A DNA stretch of 64,000 nucleotides, from the NCBI RefSeq assembly GCF_026339955.1, contig NZ_JAPEPW010000004.1:620001-684000 (forward strand). Direction: 5' to 3'. The stretch is from Streptomyces sp. NBC_01549. Its GTDB lineage: Bacteria; Actinomycetota; Actinomycetes; Streptomycetales; Streptomycetaceae. The translations under genes and the position numbers were made by a program. The stretch's first letter is position 1. Each line of letters opens with the position of its first letter. The notes beneath the pieces are model-generated. The model saw only the letters and a list, made by a program, of their open reading frames with translations, had not been told where the DNA came from and made no database searches. This document shows, in pieces, positions 9,100-17,540 of the stretch.

Positions 9100-9411
9100 T
9101 CAGCTGGGCGTCGCAGCGGCGAGGCTGCCCCAGAGGGCAGCCGAGCCGTGGGAGGCGAGACCCGTGCTGCGTGCGCCCCGGTCCAGCCATCGGCCGACAG
9201 CGGGCATGCACACCAGACCCACGACGACGCCGACCGTCATGGCGATGCCCGTGGCCGACGCGGACAGCCTCAGCACGGTCATCCCGTAGAGCAGCAGAAA
9301 GGGCCGCAGCAGGCCGGTGCCGAGCGCGTCCACGGCCAGGGCGACGGCATAGCGGGGGCCTCCGGAGGCACGGACGAGGGCGCGCGGCTGGAGCTTGGTG
9401 GTGGTTGCCAT
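9100..9411 (-). pseudogene. MFS transporter, N-terminal fragment
   Basis: From the ATG at 9411 the frame encodes MATTTKLQPRALVRASGG, then about two and a half membrane segments (VALAVDALGTGLLRPFLLLY; IAMTVGVVVGLVCMPAVG) and the MFS loop motif GRWLDRGARS. Coding similarity ends about 9160 and the frame stops at 9100, against roughly 400 residues expected. It is divergent from the ArsR-type gene, with a perfect inverted repeat in between, so it was probably the regulated exporter and has been cut by the adjacent IS remnant. Confidence 0.75.
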
Positions 9412-9452
9412 GGCGTCAACGGTGCGTTCGGCCGCAGAGCCGACCATGTCGG

Positions 9453-9469
9453 TTGACGGACACCGTCAA
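9453..9469. promoter_or_regulatory. Candidate ArsR operator
   Basis: Perfect 7-3-7 inverted repeat TTGACGG-ACA-CCGTCAA in the 99-bp gap between the MFS start (9411) and the regulator start (9511). Position and symmetry fit an operator controlling both divergent genes. Confidence 0.6.
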
Positions 9470-9510
9470 TCGACGCGTTCGTCGGCCGTCCGGCCAGCGA
9501 TGATGAGGGG

Positions 9511-10596
9511 ATGACGTTGAGGATCGACATCGGCGGCCTGCCGTCCGGGCGACTGCGGTTCGCTGCCTCCCCGCTGGCCGAGCTGACCGCGATGCTGCAC
9601 GTTCTGGCCGAACCCGCGCATCACCCGCAGCTCGCCGGCTGGGCCGGGGACGTCTGGGCCGGGCTGCGGCCGGAGCTGGCCGAGCGGCTCAGGGAAGCGG
9701 AGTTCCTCTGGCGTTCCTCACGAGCCGACTTCCTGGTCCCCGCTCGTCCCCGGCCGACCCTCGCCGAGGAGTTGGACGATGTAGACCGGATCGACGATGA
9801 AACCTATGTGACCGCCGCGCTCATCACCACGTGCGGCAGCAACCGGGTCCACTTCGCCGCGCCGTCGCCGCTCGCCGACGCGACGGCGCGCGAACGGGCC
9901 CTGGACCGGGCCCAGGCCCGCGGCGCGCTCCAAGAAGCCTTCGCGGAACGGCTGCTCTCGGACCCGGCCGTCGTGCGGGCGCGGGTGCGTGACACTCTCG
10001 AACAGTGCGCCGAGGCCTTCTTCGACGCCGCCTGGACGGGCGTCGCCGTGCAACTCGCCACCGACCTGCGCCTGAAGAACGACCTGCTGAAGCGCCAGGG
10101 CATCGGCGCGGCGCTCGCGTCGGTCTCCGGCGCCGTGACCCTGGCGCCGGACGGCGACTGCATCATCGTGGACAAGCTGCAGGACAATGCGACCGCCGCG
10201 CACGGTACCGGGGTCACCTTCCTCCCCAGCATCTTCGGCCGCCCGCACCTGGTGGCGGTCTATGCGCCCGGGTGGCAGCCGGTGGTGCAGTACCCCGTGG
10301 CCGAGGCGAGTCCATCGGAGCCGGTGTCGCTGGAAACGGTCACGCTACGGCTGGAGGCACTCGCGCATCCGGTACGGCTGCGGCTGCTGCGCACCCTGGC
10401 CCGCGGCCCGCACACCACCGGTGAGCTGGCCCACGCCTGGGAACTCTCACCCCCGGAGGTTTCCCGCCACCTCGCTGTCCTGCGCCGCGCGGGCCTGCTC
10501 ACGGCCCGGCGGCACGGTCGTTACGTCCGTTACGCCCTCAATCTGCCCGATCTGACGGCGCTGGGGGCCGACCTGCTGGCGGCCGTACTGCGCTGA
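9511..10596 (+). CDS. ArsR-family regulator with DUF5937-type N-terminal domain
   Basis: A 361-residue protein. Residues about 1-255 form the large N-terminal domain seen in actinobacterial DUF5937/ArsR regulators (LRFAASPLAELTAML near the start, LASVSGAVTLAPDG near the end). Residues about 270-350 are an ArsR winged helix (LRLEALAHPVRLRLLRTLAR, PPEVSRHLAVLRRAGLLTAR, RHGRYVRYALN). Family members commonly sit beside and repress MFS exporters, which matches the divergent MFS stump here. The inverted repeat at 9453 is the likely binding site. No metal-binding Cys pair of classical ArsR is evident, so the ligand is probably a small molecule sensed by the N-terminal domain (inference). Confidence 0.88.
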   Translation: MTLRIDIGGLPSGRLRFAASPLAELTAMLHVLAEPAHHPQLAGWAGDVWAGLRPELAERLREAEFLWRSSRADFLVPARPRPTLAEELDDVDRIDDETYVTAALITTCGSNRVHFAAPSPLADATARERALDRAQARGALQEAFAERLLSDPAVVRARVRDTLEQCAEAFFDAAWTGVAVQLATDLRLKNDLLKRQGIGAALASVSGAVTLAPDGDCIIVDKLQDNATAAHGTGVTFLPSIFGRPHLVAVYAPGWQPVVQYPVAEASPSEPVSLETVTLRLEALAHPVRLRLLRTLARGPHTTGELAHAWELSPPEVSRHLAVLRRAGLLTARRHGRYVRYALNLPDLTALGADLLAAVLR

Positions 10597-10692
10597 GTAG
10601 CTTCGGTCTGCCAGAACACGGGCGACCGCCGCCTTCGCAACATCGTCCAACTCGGCAGGCGCCGTGCAGTACCGGCGCGACCGCTTGCTGTC

Positions 10693-10860
10693 CTCGGCGG
10701 CCGAACACGTTGATGTGGTGGCGTACGAACGGGGACAGCCTGGCGACGTCCTCGTCCCGGATATCGAAGCCGTCCTCGCGGAGCTGGGTGACGGCGGCGT
10801 CCATGTAGCGGGTGTTGAACAGCACGAGTGCGTTGAGGGCCAGGCCGAGCGCGCCGATCT
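10693..10860 (-). pseudogene. Tn3-family transposase, extreme C-terminal fragment
   Basis: Minus-strand frame reads LFNTRYMDAAVTQLREDGFD and IRDEDVARLSPFVRHHINVF, the conserved C-terminal end of Tn3 TnpA (NTRYMDAA, ARLSPLxxxHINxLGRY). Only this end is present and the terminal GRYSF is altered. No resolvase or 38-bp terminal repeat is recognisable nearby. Confidence 0.8.
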
Positions 10861-10999
10861 GGTCTTATCCGAACTAGCCCAGTTCAGGGACGTGTCCGCC
10901 TGCGAGCCAAAACTCACGACGGAAAGTAGTCGTGAAGGAGTTGGGCGGACGTGTTCCGCCGGGCGTGTCGGTCGCGTCGTCCCCGTGCGCTTCGCGGTC

Positions 11000-11485
11000 C
11001 TACTGGGAGAACGCGTAGGTCCGGACGGGGTCGAGGTGCAGTTCGTAGGGCCCGAAGCAGTCGGCCGCGAGGGTCGCGACTGGAGTACCGCAGGGGCAGG
11101 CTCGGTTGAGCCCCTCGTCGCCTGTCGGTCCGCAGCACCCGTTGCCGTTCTCCCAGTTGGGCAGTGGCTGAAGGCCGGCGGCGTCGTCGGGGTGCAGCAG
11201 CACTGTCTGTCGGCTGCCCGCCGAGATGAGGAAGCCTCCTTCCCGGCAGACCACAGGTCCGCGCGACTGAGCCGGCTTCGGGTCCTCCTGATCGTCCTGC
11301 ACGACGTAGGGAGGTCCCCAGGGCTCGGGATCGATCACGTAGCGGCCTCGCGGAACGGTGGAAGGTGCCCGGCGTGTCTCCTTGTCCCGGTCACGCTCGT
11401 CGTCGAAGACGTCAGGGATGGCAGCAAGCTCGGCCAACTCCCGCGTGATCGCGGTGCCGCACTTGGAACAGAGGAAGACGGTCAT
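11000..11485 (-). CDS. Hypothetical protein with N-terminal zinc-ribbon-like motif
   Basis: A 161-residue protein starting at ATG 11485 (MTVFLCSKCGTAITRELAEL). The CSKCG pair near the N-terminus, and CC/CPCG near the C-terminus (GCCGPTGDEG, then RACPCGTPVA), suggest a structural zinc site. The middle is hydrophilic (RGRYVIDPEPWGPPYVVQDD). I recall similar proteins in streptomycetes but know no function. The upstream extension of the frame (to 11755) overlaps an opposite-strand gene and is probably not translated. Confidence 0.6.
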   Translation of the reverse strand: MTVFLCSKCGTAITRELAELAAIPDVFDDERDRDKETRRAPSTVPRGRYVIDPEPWGPPYVVQDDQEDPKPAQSRGPVVCREGGFLISAGSRQTVLLHPDDAAGLQPLPNWENGNGCCGPTGDEGLNRACPCGTPVATLAADCFGPYELHLDPVRTYAFSQ

Positions 11486-11526
11486 CCCCTCGTTGTAGTC
11501 CTCAGGGCTGCTGCTTCTGGCGGGAG

Positions 11527-11941
11527 CGCGCACGATCCCTTCGTCACCGACCTGCTGCATCGCCACCGCAAGACAGAGCATCGGCGGCTGCAACCCCTGT
11601 GGGAACGGCGGGTGCAGGGCAAGCGGACAGCACTGTTGAGCCGGCCTGTCGGCGAGGGTCTGACCTTGGCTGACGCGCTCCCCGGGGCGCGGAGCCCGGA
11701 AGCCCTGCTGAACGACACAGACATCGATGACCGGATCGGCACCGTACTGAGCCAACTGCCAGCTGCGGAGACGGAGATCGCACTCAGCTGGGCCCGCACT
11801 GGGGACAGTTGGGCCGACACCGCAGATGGCGCCGGGCAGGAAGCGGCGTACGGGGAACGGGTACGACGCAAGCTCAAGCGCCTGGGCTCCGAGTACGCAC
11901 GTCGCCAGGGGGAGCGCGTCGTTCGAGGGGGTGAGGCATGA
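11527..11941 (+). CDS. Conserved actinobacterial protein with C-terminal HTH-like region; start unresolved
   Basis: The frame ending at 11941 gives RRLQPLWERRVQGKRTALL, GLTLADALP, then VLSQLPAAETEIALSWA and AYGERVRRKLKRLGSEYARR. This looks like a Streptomyces family with a sigma-region-like C-terminal helix pair. I find no ATG/GTG with a ribosome binding site at the expected place, so the N-terminus may be lost or moved; the frame continues open upstream but over an antisense gene. It overlaps the next gene (ATG 11938) by ATGA, indicating translational coupling. Function unknown. Confidence 0.5.
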
Positions 11942-12078
11942 CCGTCCTCACCGCCGCGCTGCCGGAGTTCCTCGGCTCCCTCGCAGCCGCCTGCGTATTG
12001 TCCCTGTGTGCCCTGACCGTACGACGGTTCCGTGGCCGACGCATCGACGACGATGGCCGCGACATCGACACTGAGTAA
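11938..12078 (+). CDS. Small single-span membrane protein
   Basis: A 46-residue ORF whose ATG overlaps the preceding stop (ATGA). Residues about 8-28 (LPEFLGSLAAACVLSLCALT) form one hydrophobic helix, followed by a basic/acidic tail (VRRFRGRRIDDDGRDID). Its coupling to the upstream gene suggests a joint role, possibly as a membrane partner. It is followed directly by a strong hairpin terminator. Confidence 0.55.
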   Translation: MTVLTAALPEFLGSLAAACVLSLCALTVRRFRGRRIDDDGRDIDTE

Positions 12079-12082
12079 CCGC

Positions 12083-12110
12083 CCCGGCCCGGCTCAGGGC
12101 CCGGGCCGGG
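12083..12110 (+). terminator. GC-rich hairpin terminator
   Basis: Ten-bp perfect stem CCCGGCCCGG / CCGGGCCGGG (12083-12092 and 12101-12110) with an 8-nt loop, five bases after the stop of the small membrane protein. There is no U-tract, as is usual in Streptomyces. Confidence 0.7.
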
Positions 12111-12372
12111 CAAGTCGAGCGATGAGTCCGCAAGCCCTCAAGATCATCCCGTGGCGGGTCTTTGGCGTCTGGGTCACCCCCCATGCGCGGGGCCACCCGA
12201 TAGCCAGCCAGGCCCAGGTGCGCTGCTCACCCCGCACTCGCACGACCAGCTTCACCGTCATCGCGCTGAGCCCCGAGCGCGAAGGCTACCGGCGAGCCCA
12301 GATCGCGCACCGATGAGTTTCCCGCGCCGCGCTGGTCTATACGCCAGACACCCACGAACGGAAGGCTGAGCC

Positions 12373-12939
12373 ATGCGGAAACTGATCTACGGCATGAACC
12401 TGACCCTGGACGGCTACATCGCCGCGGCCGGCGACGACATCGGCTGGAGCGGACCGCCGAGCGACGAGCTGTTCCAGTGGTGGCTCGACCACGAGCAGGC
12501 GAGTGGCCTGTCGCTGTATGGGCGCAAACTGTGGGAGACGATGAGCTCCTACTGGCCGACCGGCGACCAGCAGCCCAACGCCACCCCGGCGGAGATCGAG
12601 TTCGCGCGGAACTGGCGGGACACGCCGAAGGTGGTGTTCTCCTCGACGATCGACAAGGTCGACTGGAACACCCGCCTGGTCACCGGCGACGCGATCGCCG
12701 AGATCACCCGGCTCAAGGCCGAGGACGGCGGCCCAATGAACATCGGCGGCGCAACGCTCGCCGGGGCGGCCATGCGCGCCGGGCTGATCGACGAGTACGC
12801 GATCGCCGCCTATCCGGTCCTGGTGGGCAGCGGCACGCCGTTCTTCACCGCGCTGGACAGCTGGGCGAACCTGAACCTGGTGGAGACGCGGACGTTTCCC
12901 GGCGGCGTGGTCCTGACCAGGTACGAGACGAGGCGCTGA
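12373..12939 (+). CDS. Dihydrofolate reductase / RibD C-terminal family protein
   Basis: A 188-residue protein with the RibD_C/DHFR-like fold: MRKLIYGMNLTLDGYIAAAG at the start, SLYGRKLWETMSSYWP, then TRLKAEDGGPMNIGGATLAG and LIDEYAIAAYPVLVGSGTPF. These YyaP/YwjB-like proteins bind NADPH but their substrate is unknown; they lack full DHFR or deaminase domains. The ATG follows CGGAAGG. It is monocistronic as far as visible, with a terminator upstream at 12083. Confidence 0.88.
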   Translation: MRKLIYGMNLTLDGYIAAAGDDIGWSGPPSDELFQWWLDHEQASGLSLYGRKLWETMSSYWPTGDQQPNATPAEIEFARNWRDTPKVVFSSTIDKVDWNTRLVTGDAIAEITRLKAEDGGPMNIGGATLAGAAMRAGLIDEYAIAAYPVLVGSGTPFFTALDSWANLNLVETRTFPGGVVLTRYETRR

Positions 12940-13172
12940 GCAGCAGCACCCACGCGCTAGTCCTGTCGAATTGCATCTGTCAGATGGCGAGCCGTTGACC
13001 TGCTGGGATGCCAGGCCGTTTGAGAAGAGGGGGCTCGGGGTTCTCAAACGACCTGGCTTTCGTGGAGGGTGTTCACAGAACCGCCCAAAGGCGGCAGCAG
13101 GTGAGACATGCCTGCAGGGACCCCGGCACCCCGGTGCAACCGGTTGTCAGTGCTGTTCGGCAGGGTGTGCAT

Positions 13173-14342
13173 GTGACGAATCGAAACGAGGAACGTGGCG
13201 TCCCCATCTGGTCTGGACTGCCTTCGGCGGCCAGGGAGCTGCTCATCGCAACTGAATGGGGCGCCTTGCAGCATGCATATGGGAGTGCCGAGGACACCCC
13301 GCCGTACCTGTGTCAACTCCTGAACGAGGATCCCGAGGTGCAGGCCGAGGCACTGGGAATGCTCGATATGTCCGTGCTGCATCAAGGATCCCTGTACAGT
13401 TCCACCCCGCCGGCCGCACTGTTCGTCGCAGCGATCCTGACCCATCCCCAGACTTTGGCCGAGCACGAGAGCTTCTTCCCCTGGGATGACCGGACCCGGC
13501 CCCTGCGTGCCGCACTACTCGACTGGCTCGGCCAGATCGCCGACTCGGCCTCCTACGGCGAAGACCCCGGCAGCGAGGACGAGTACGGGGATGAGTACGA
13601 CGGCGAGGACGAAGACGAGCTTGAAGCGATCCACGCATGCCGGAGTATCCGACGCGAGCTCTACGACGCGGTCGAACCGTTCCTCGACGATCCGCATCCG
13701 GACATCCGAGAGGCAGCCCTCGGAACGGTCACCCTGCTTCTGAAGGCACCCGACCTCGCTGAGCTCGTCCCCCGCGCCGCCCACCGCCTGCGCAACGTTC
13801 TCGCAGCAGACGGAGGCCGCCGAGAACGCTCCTCCGCAGCTCTGGCGATGGGCGCCTGGGGCCAGGACACCACCGGCCTCCTCGACGATCCCGATCCAGC
13901 CGTGCGCGCCTGCGCCGCTCTGGCCACCGGATGCGAGCACATGCCACGAGCCACCGCCGTCCTGCTCGAAGCCCTGCAAAGCCCGGCCGAGGCAGACCAC
14001 TGGTTCCCCGACCCCCTCCCCCAGATCGACGGCTGGCTCCGCTTCACCCTTCTGAAGGCCGTCCTTGACCGCGTCGGCGCCTTCGAGGACCTAGCCCCGG
14101 CGGCCATGGCCCTGATACCGCTCGCCAGCGACTACACCGTCGACCGCGACTGGGGTCCGCTGCTCGTCAAAGCCTTCCCCACCGGCTACAGCCCTGGCCT
14201 GCCGCTGTCGGCCACGCAACGAGAGCTTCTGCAAGCCATCACCGCCAACGACAATTGCTGGGGAAGCATTGGCAACAAATTCCGCTGGCTCAGGGAAGCC
14301 GGCCTGCCGGAGCAGCGCGACGCCATCCGAGCCCTGCTCTGA
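13173..14342 (+). CDS. HEAT-repeat-like protein with acidic insert
   Basis: About 389 residues from GTG 13173 (VTNRNEERGVPIWSGLP). The C-terminal two thirds contain alpha-helical HEAT/armadillo-type repeats (DDPHPDIREAALGTVTLLLK; DDPDPAVRACAALATG; WLRFTLLKAVLDRVG). A strongly acidic linker (GSEDEYGDEYDGEDEDELEA) sits around residues 135-160. Similar Streptomyces proteins are annotated only as HEAT-repeat proteins and probably act as scaffolds. The longer upstream frame to 13008 lacks a convincing start. It lies 540 bp upstream of the EACC1-caspase locus on the same strand, but the gap and its operators argue against one operon. Confidence 0.75.
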   Translation: MTNRNEERGVPIWSGLPSAARELLIATEWGALQHAYGSAEDTPPYLCQLLNEDPEVQAEALGMLDMSVLHQGSLYSSTPPAALFVAAILTHPQTLAEHESFFPWDDRTRPLRAALLDWLGQIADSASYGEDPGSEDEYGDEYDGEDEDELEAIHACRSIRRELYDAVEPFLDDPHPDIREAALGTVTLLLKAPDLAELVPRAAHRLRNVLAADGGRRERSSAALAMGAWGQDTTGLLDDPDPAVRACAALATGCEHMPRATAVLLEALQSPAEADHWFPDPLPQIDGWLRFTLLKAVLDRVGAFEDLAPAAMALIPLASDYTVDRDWGPLLVKAFPTGYSPGLPLSATQRELLQAITANDNCWGSIGNKFRWLREAGLPEQRDAIRALL

Positions 14343-14882
14343 TCACACGGACATCGGCTGATCTGGTCCAAGAACAAGACCTGTCCGCAGTCCGCTGTGG
14401 TCCCGGCTCCGCGTACCTGCCGAGAACGACCGTGACAGGTACAGCGAGAACTGGACCAGAGAAATGAGATCAAACCCCACGTACGGGGCAAACACCGTCG
14501 CTCAGCACGCGGCGCAGTGAGAATCCGACAGGGCGAACGAGAAGCGGTGAGAACCCGACAGTTTCAGTGCGACAGGACAGCGCTAGTCTCACGGTGATGT
14601 CGTATACGACATCGGTACGACACGGCCCGTGAGATTACGACATCAGCCGCGAGACCCTACAGGATGACAGGGGACAGCAGTTGTCCTTTGTCATCCAATC
14701 GGGCGTTTGACAACGAATCCAGTCGCTCGGGCTTCCTTGCCAGCGAAGTTAGACGTGCGAGGCGAACGCGCTGGGAACTGGTAGGCCGTACCGGCTGAGG
14801 TTCCTGTGTGCCCGTCAATTCCTCGCAATGCCCCTGCAGGGCGTTAAATTTGCTGCCTTGCTCGCTTGAACGGGGAGGCGTC
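14343..14882 (+). other. 540-bp intergenic region with repeats upstream of EACC1
   Basis: No gene is seen. It holds a direct repeat of 15 bp with one mismatch spaced 30 bp apart (GTGAGAATCCGACAG at 14517 and GTGAGAACCCGACAG at 14547), an isolated CCCC-6-GGGG hairpin at 14475, and the palindrome cluster at 14596-14644. The final 40 bases provide the GGGGAGG ribosome binding site of the EACC1 gene. Confidence 0.6.
14596..14644. promoter_or_regulatory. Palindrome plus extra half-sites upstream of the EACC1-caspase genes
   Basis: GATGTCGTATACGACATC at 14596-14613 is a perfect 18-bp palindrome. Its half-site TACGACATC recurs exactly at 14636-14644, and TACGACAC occurs at about 14616. A dimeric regulator binding here is inferred; the site is about 270 bp from the EACC1 start. 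Confidence 0.55.
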
Positions 14883-15263
14883 GTGGCGGTAAAGCGGATA
14901 CCGGTCGAGCTGGTGCTCGACACAGGGGAGGGGGACCCGGAGTACACCGAAGAGCAACTCCAGTACCTGCTTGCCGAGTTGCAACAGATCGACCTTACTA
15001 GCATCAACCGCGTCTCCCGCGCCCCGGCGCCCTCGGGTACCCGCAGCGGGGATGCCGTCGAACTGGGCGCGCTGCTGATCGGCCTCGGCGGCAGCGGCGC
15101 ACTGCTCCCGGTGCTCGTCGGCCTCGTACAGGACTGGCTGAACCGGCAGCGGTCCGGCACAATCCGTCTGAAGATCGGCGACGACGAGATCGAACTCACC
15201 GCGACCTCCGACGAGATGCGGCAGCGAGCCCTGGAGGAGTTCCTCCGACGCCACGGGGAGTGA
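14883..15263 (+). CDS. EACC1 (effector-associated constant component) protein
   Basis: A 126-residue protein from GTG 14883, preceded by GGGGAGG. Layout: an N-terminal alpha/beta part (IPVELVLDTGEGD, a charged helix to about residue 45), a glycine/leucine-rich hydrophobic segment (VELGALLIGLGGSGALLPVL, about residues 59-78), an amphipathic VQDWLNRQ, then RSGTIRLKIGDDEIELTAT and a C-terminal helix. This is the pattern of EACC1 described for NTP-dependent and caspase/trypsin-linked bacterial conflict systems, usually next to an effector gene. Here its TGA overlaps the GTG of a caspase-domain gene (GTGA), so the two are translationally coupled. A role as membrane-linked adaptor of the effector is the published hypothesis, not shown here. 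Confidence 0.82.
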   Translation: MAVKRIPVELVLDTGEGDPEYTEEQLQYLLAELQQIDLTSINRVSRAPAPSGTRSGDAVELGALLIGLGGSGALLPVLVGLVQDWLNRQRSGTIRLKIGDDEIELTATSDEMRQRALEEFLRRHGE

Positions 15264-15907
15264 ATACCGTGGCAAGTCGCGCCCTGATCATTGCCAACAG
15301 CCGCTACGACGACGACCACTTCGCCGCGCTTCCAGCAGCCGCAGCGGACGCGGCGGAGCTGGCGAACGTACTCGGCGACCCGGCCGTCGGCGACTTCTCG
15401 GTCGACACACTGGTTGACGTCGAACAGCGCCCGGCCATGCGGGCGCTCGAATCCTTCTTCACCCAGGCCAGTTCCGACGACCTGCTCTTGCTGCACCTGC
15501 CACTGCACGGCTGGAAGGACCTCCGAAACCGCCTGTACTTCGTCATGTGCGACACCGAACGCGACTACCCCGGCTCCACAGCGATCTCCGCGGACACGAT
15601 CGGTACATGGATGAGCGAGAGCCGCTCCCGGCGCATCGTCGTCATGCTCGACTGCTGCTACAGCGGAGCGTTCACTATGAACGCGCTGCGCCGCGACGCC
15701 GGGGCGCCCATCGTCGACATCGCCGAGCCCTTCGCGGGCAACGGCCGGGTCGTCCTCACCGCGTCAACGGCTCTCCAGTACGCCCACGAGGGCGAACAGG
15801 ACGTCCGCTACAGCCGGACTCCGGCCCAGCCCTCCGTCTTCACCTCGGCCGTGGTGAACGGCTTGCGGGACGGCTCGGCCGACCTGGACGGCGATGGCCT
15901 GGTCTCA
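15260..15907 (+). pseudogene. Caspase-PIN effector gene, 5' part (caspase domain), split by IS
   Basis: Residues 1-216 of the reconstructed effector. The caspase-like fold begins RALIIANSRYDDDHFAALPA; the catalytic dyad is visible as His83 (LHLPLHGWKD) and Cys132/Cys133 (VVMLDCCYSGAF), followed by VVLTAST. The N-terminal GTG overlaps the EACC1 stop; an alternative GTG lies at 15269. The frame runs to DLDGDGLVS, then enters the IS at 15908, where about 33 foreign residues precede a stop. The natural continuation VDELYDYV lies beyond the IS at 17541, in frame when one TCA copy is kept. As it stands a truncated caspase domain could still be made. Confidence 0.85.
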
Positions 15908-15968
15908 GAGGGCTTCTCGAAACCGAGTGTTGGGTTGGGGGTTCCGTACGGGTGTGCTGTTCAGGTGA

Positions 15969-17009
15969 TTGTGGCCGCGTGGGGGCATGAAGGCAGGGCC
16001 TCTCGGTAGCACAGAGGGTGTCTACGCCACTGCTCACCGGGAGGCCCTGTTGCCGCAGTTGTATCTGTCTGCTGCGAAAGAGTCCATTTGGGACACCCGG
16101 GCGTGCGACTGCTTCGCCCACACGTACGGCAACGCCGCGGACAATCCGTCCGGCGGGCACGGCTATCCGACCGACATGAGGGACGCGGAGTGGGCGGCGG
16201 TCCGCGACATGATCCCGAAGCCCGCGTGGGCCGAGGGCCGGGGTGGCCGGCCGGAGGAGTACTGCCACCGAGACATACTCGACGCGATCCGGTACGTGGT
16301 GGACAACGGCGTGAAGTGGCCTGCGCTGCCTGCCGATTACCCGCCGTGGAAGGCGGTGCACCGGTTCTTCACCCGCTGGCGCAAGCAGGGGCTGATCGGC
16401 GAGTTCCACGACCGGCTCCGCACCGCGACCCGTGAAGCGGAGGGCCGGGAGGCGGAGCCGACGGCAGGAGTGATCGACTCGCAGTCCGCGAAAGGCACAT
16501 CCACCGTCGAGGCCGCGACCAGCGGCTATGACGGCGGGAAGAAGATCAAAGGGCGCAAGCGGCACATCGTGGTGGACACCCTCGGCCTGATCCTCGCGGT
16601 CATGGTCACCCCCGCCTCGACGGGGGACCGGGACGCCGCCCAGAACCTCCTGGCCCAGGCCACCACACGGCATCACCGGCTCAGACGCGTGTGGGCGGAC
16701 AGCGGATACACCGGCATGCTCGTGGGCTGGTGCGCGACCGCCTTGAACCTGATACTGACCGTCATCCGCCGCAGCGACGACCACAAAGGCTTCGTCGTGC
16801 TGCCCAAAAGGTGGATCGTCGAGCGGACCTTCGCCTGGCTCACCCGCTCCCGGCGCCTCGCCCGCGACTACGAGCGGCTGCCCGCGTCGTCGGAAGCGAT
16901 GATCCTGTGGTCGATGACCATGGTCATGACCCGCCGTCTCGGCCATCACCGCAGGCGAACCGGCCCGGTGCCGGCTCGTGCGCCCATCCCCGCGCAACGA
17001 GTCGCTTGA
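15969..17009 (+). CDS. IS5-family transposase
   Basis: About 320-346 residues (start at 15969 or, more likely, TTG near 16049, QLYLSAAKESIWD). DDE residues are visible as GVIDSQSAK (Asp), RVWADSGYTG (Asp) and KRWIVERTFAWLTRSRRLAR (Glu), with GRKRHIVVDTLGL between. Length is normal for IS5. The last 86 bp overlap antisense with the 3' end of the accessory gene. No frameshift is seen, so it is probably functional. Confidence 0.9.
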   Translation: MWPRGGMKAGPLGSTEGVYATAHREALLPQLYLSAAKESIWDTRACDCFAHTYGNAADNPSGGHGYPTDMRDAEWAAVRDMIPKPAWAEGRGGRPEEYCHRDILDAIRYVVDNGVKWPALPADYPPWKAVHRFFTRWRKQGLIGEFHDRLRTATREAEGREAEPTAGVIDSQSAKGTSTVEAATSGYDGGKKIKGRKRHIVVDTLGLILAVMVTPASTGDRDAAQNLLAQATTRHHRLRRVWADSGYTGMLVGWCATALNLILTVIRRSDDHKGFVVLPKRWIVERTFAWLTRSRRLARDYERLPASSEAMILWSMTMVMTRRLGHHRRRTGPVPARAPIPAQRVA

Positions 17010-17424
17010 GCCTGCACCGCACGCCCTCGATCTTCGCCGGAACCACATCCAACCCCAACAAGGCAGTGATCTCACGGCAGTTCAGTGGCTGACCGCCGGT
17101 GACGCGGCGTTCGGCCAGCAGGCCCATGACCTGCTGATATTCCGGCGCCAGCACCTCGGCCGACAACCCCTCTCGCCAAACCGGAACCAGCGACCCGGGC
17201 TTCACCGCCGACGGCGTCCTGGCCTTGTTCTCCTCCGGCGTCTTCCCCGCCACAGCCTCCTGGCCTGCGGTCTCACCCGCGTCCCACACCTCGCCGACTC
17301 GCCTGCGGGCGATCAGCCACTCGTCCCACTCCGACTGCGCCGCCTCCAGTTCGGCCTGCAACTCCTCCACCCGCTGCCGGGCCGCACGTTCCCGCTCCTC
17401 CAGCCGCCCCAACACCGACGCCAT
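16924..17424 (-). CDS. IS5-associated coiled-coil / winged-helix-like accessory protein
   Basis: A 166-residue protein from ATG 17424 with GGAGG seven bases upstream. Residues about 1-45 form a coiled coil (EERERAARQRVEELQAELEA), then a linker. The C-terminal 70 residues are helix-turn-helix plus wing (EYQQVMGLLAERRV, LNCREITALLGLDVVPAKIE, GVRCRLKRLVARGWAHEPAP, GRFACGDG). The C-terminal domain matches the partner of the 38 kb IS5 copy and the remnant at 785-961. It lies tail-to-tail with the transposase. It may regulate transposition or bind the IS ends (inference); I do not know a named family. Confidence 0.7.
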   Translation of the reverse strand: MASVLGRLEERERAARQRVEELQAELEAAQSEWDEWLIARRRVGEVWDAGETAGQEAVAGKTPEENKARTPSAVKPGSLVPVWREGLSAEVLAPEYQQVMGLLAERRVTGGQPLNCREITALLGLDVVPAKIEGVRCRLKRLVARGWAHEPAPGRFACGDGRDGGS

Positions 17425-17540
17425 CACACACCTCCAGCACGCCACCTCCACGGACGCACCGGACCTACCTCACCCGCCCCGGCATCACGCCTGAACAGCA
17501 CAAACTCAGCCACCACACTCGGTTTCGAGAAGCCCTCTCA

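Larger units (their letters stand above)
15908..17537 (+). mobile_element. IS5-type insertion sequence within the caspase-PIN gene
   Basis: About 1630 bp bounded by inverted repeats: GAGGGCTTCTCGAAACCGAG at the left, and its complement CTCGGTTTCGAGAAGCCCTC at the right (17518-17537). The flanking trinucleotide TCA is present on both sides (15905-15907 and 17538-17540), matching the TNA target preference of one IS5 subgroup; because of symmetry CTCAG is also duplicated. It carries a transposase (+) and a convergent winged-helix-like gene (-). Ends and both genes look intact, so it may be mobile. Confidence 0.9.

Noticed and set aside
12122..12316. Small ORF MSPQALKIIPWRVFG...
   Set aside because: Starts near a good-looking ATG but lies after a terminator, without a ribosome binding site or recognisable motif; not supported enough to annotate.
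14475..14488. CCCC-ACGTAC-GGGG hairpin resembling the core of an actinobacterial type I-E CRISPR repeat
   Set aside because: Single occurrence with no second repeat at a spacer distance and no cas genes.
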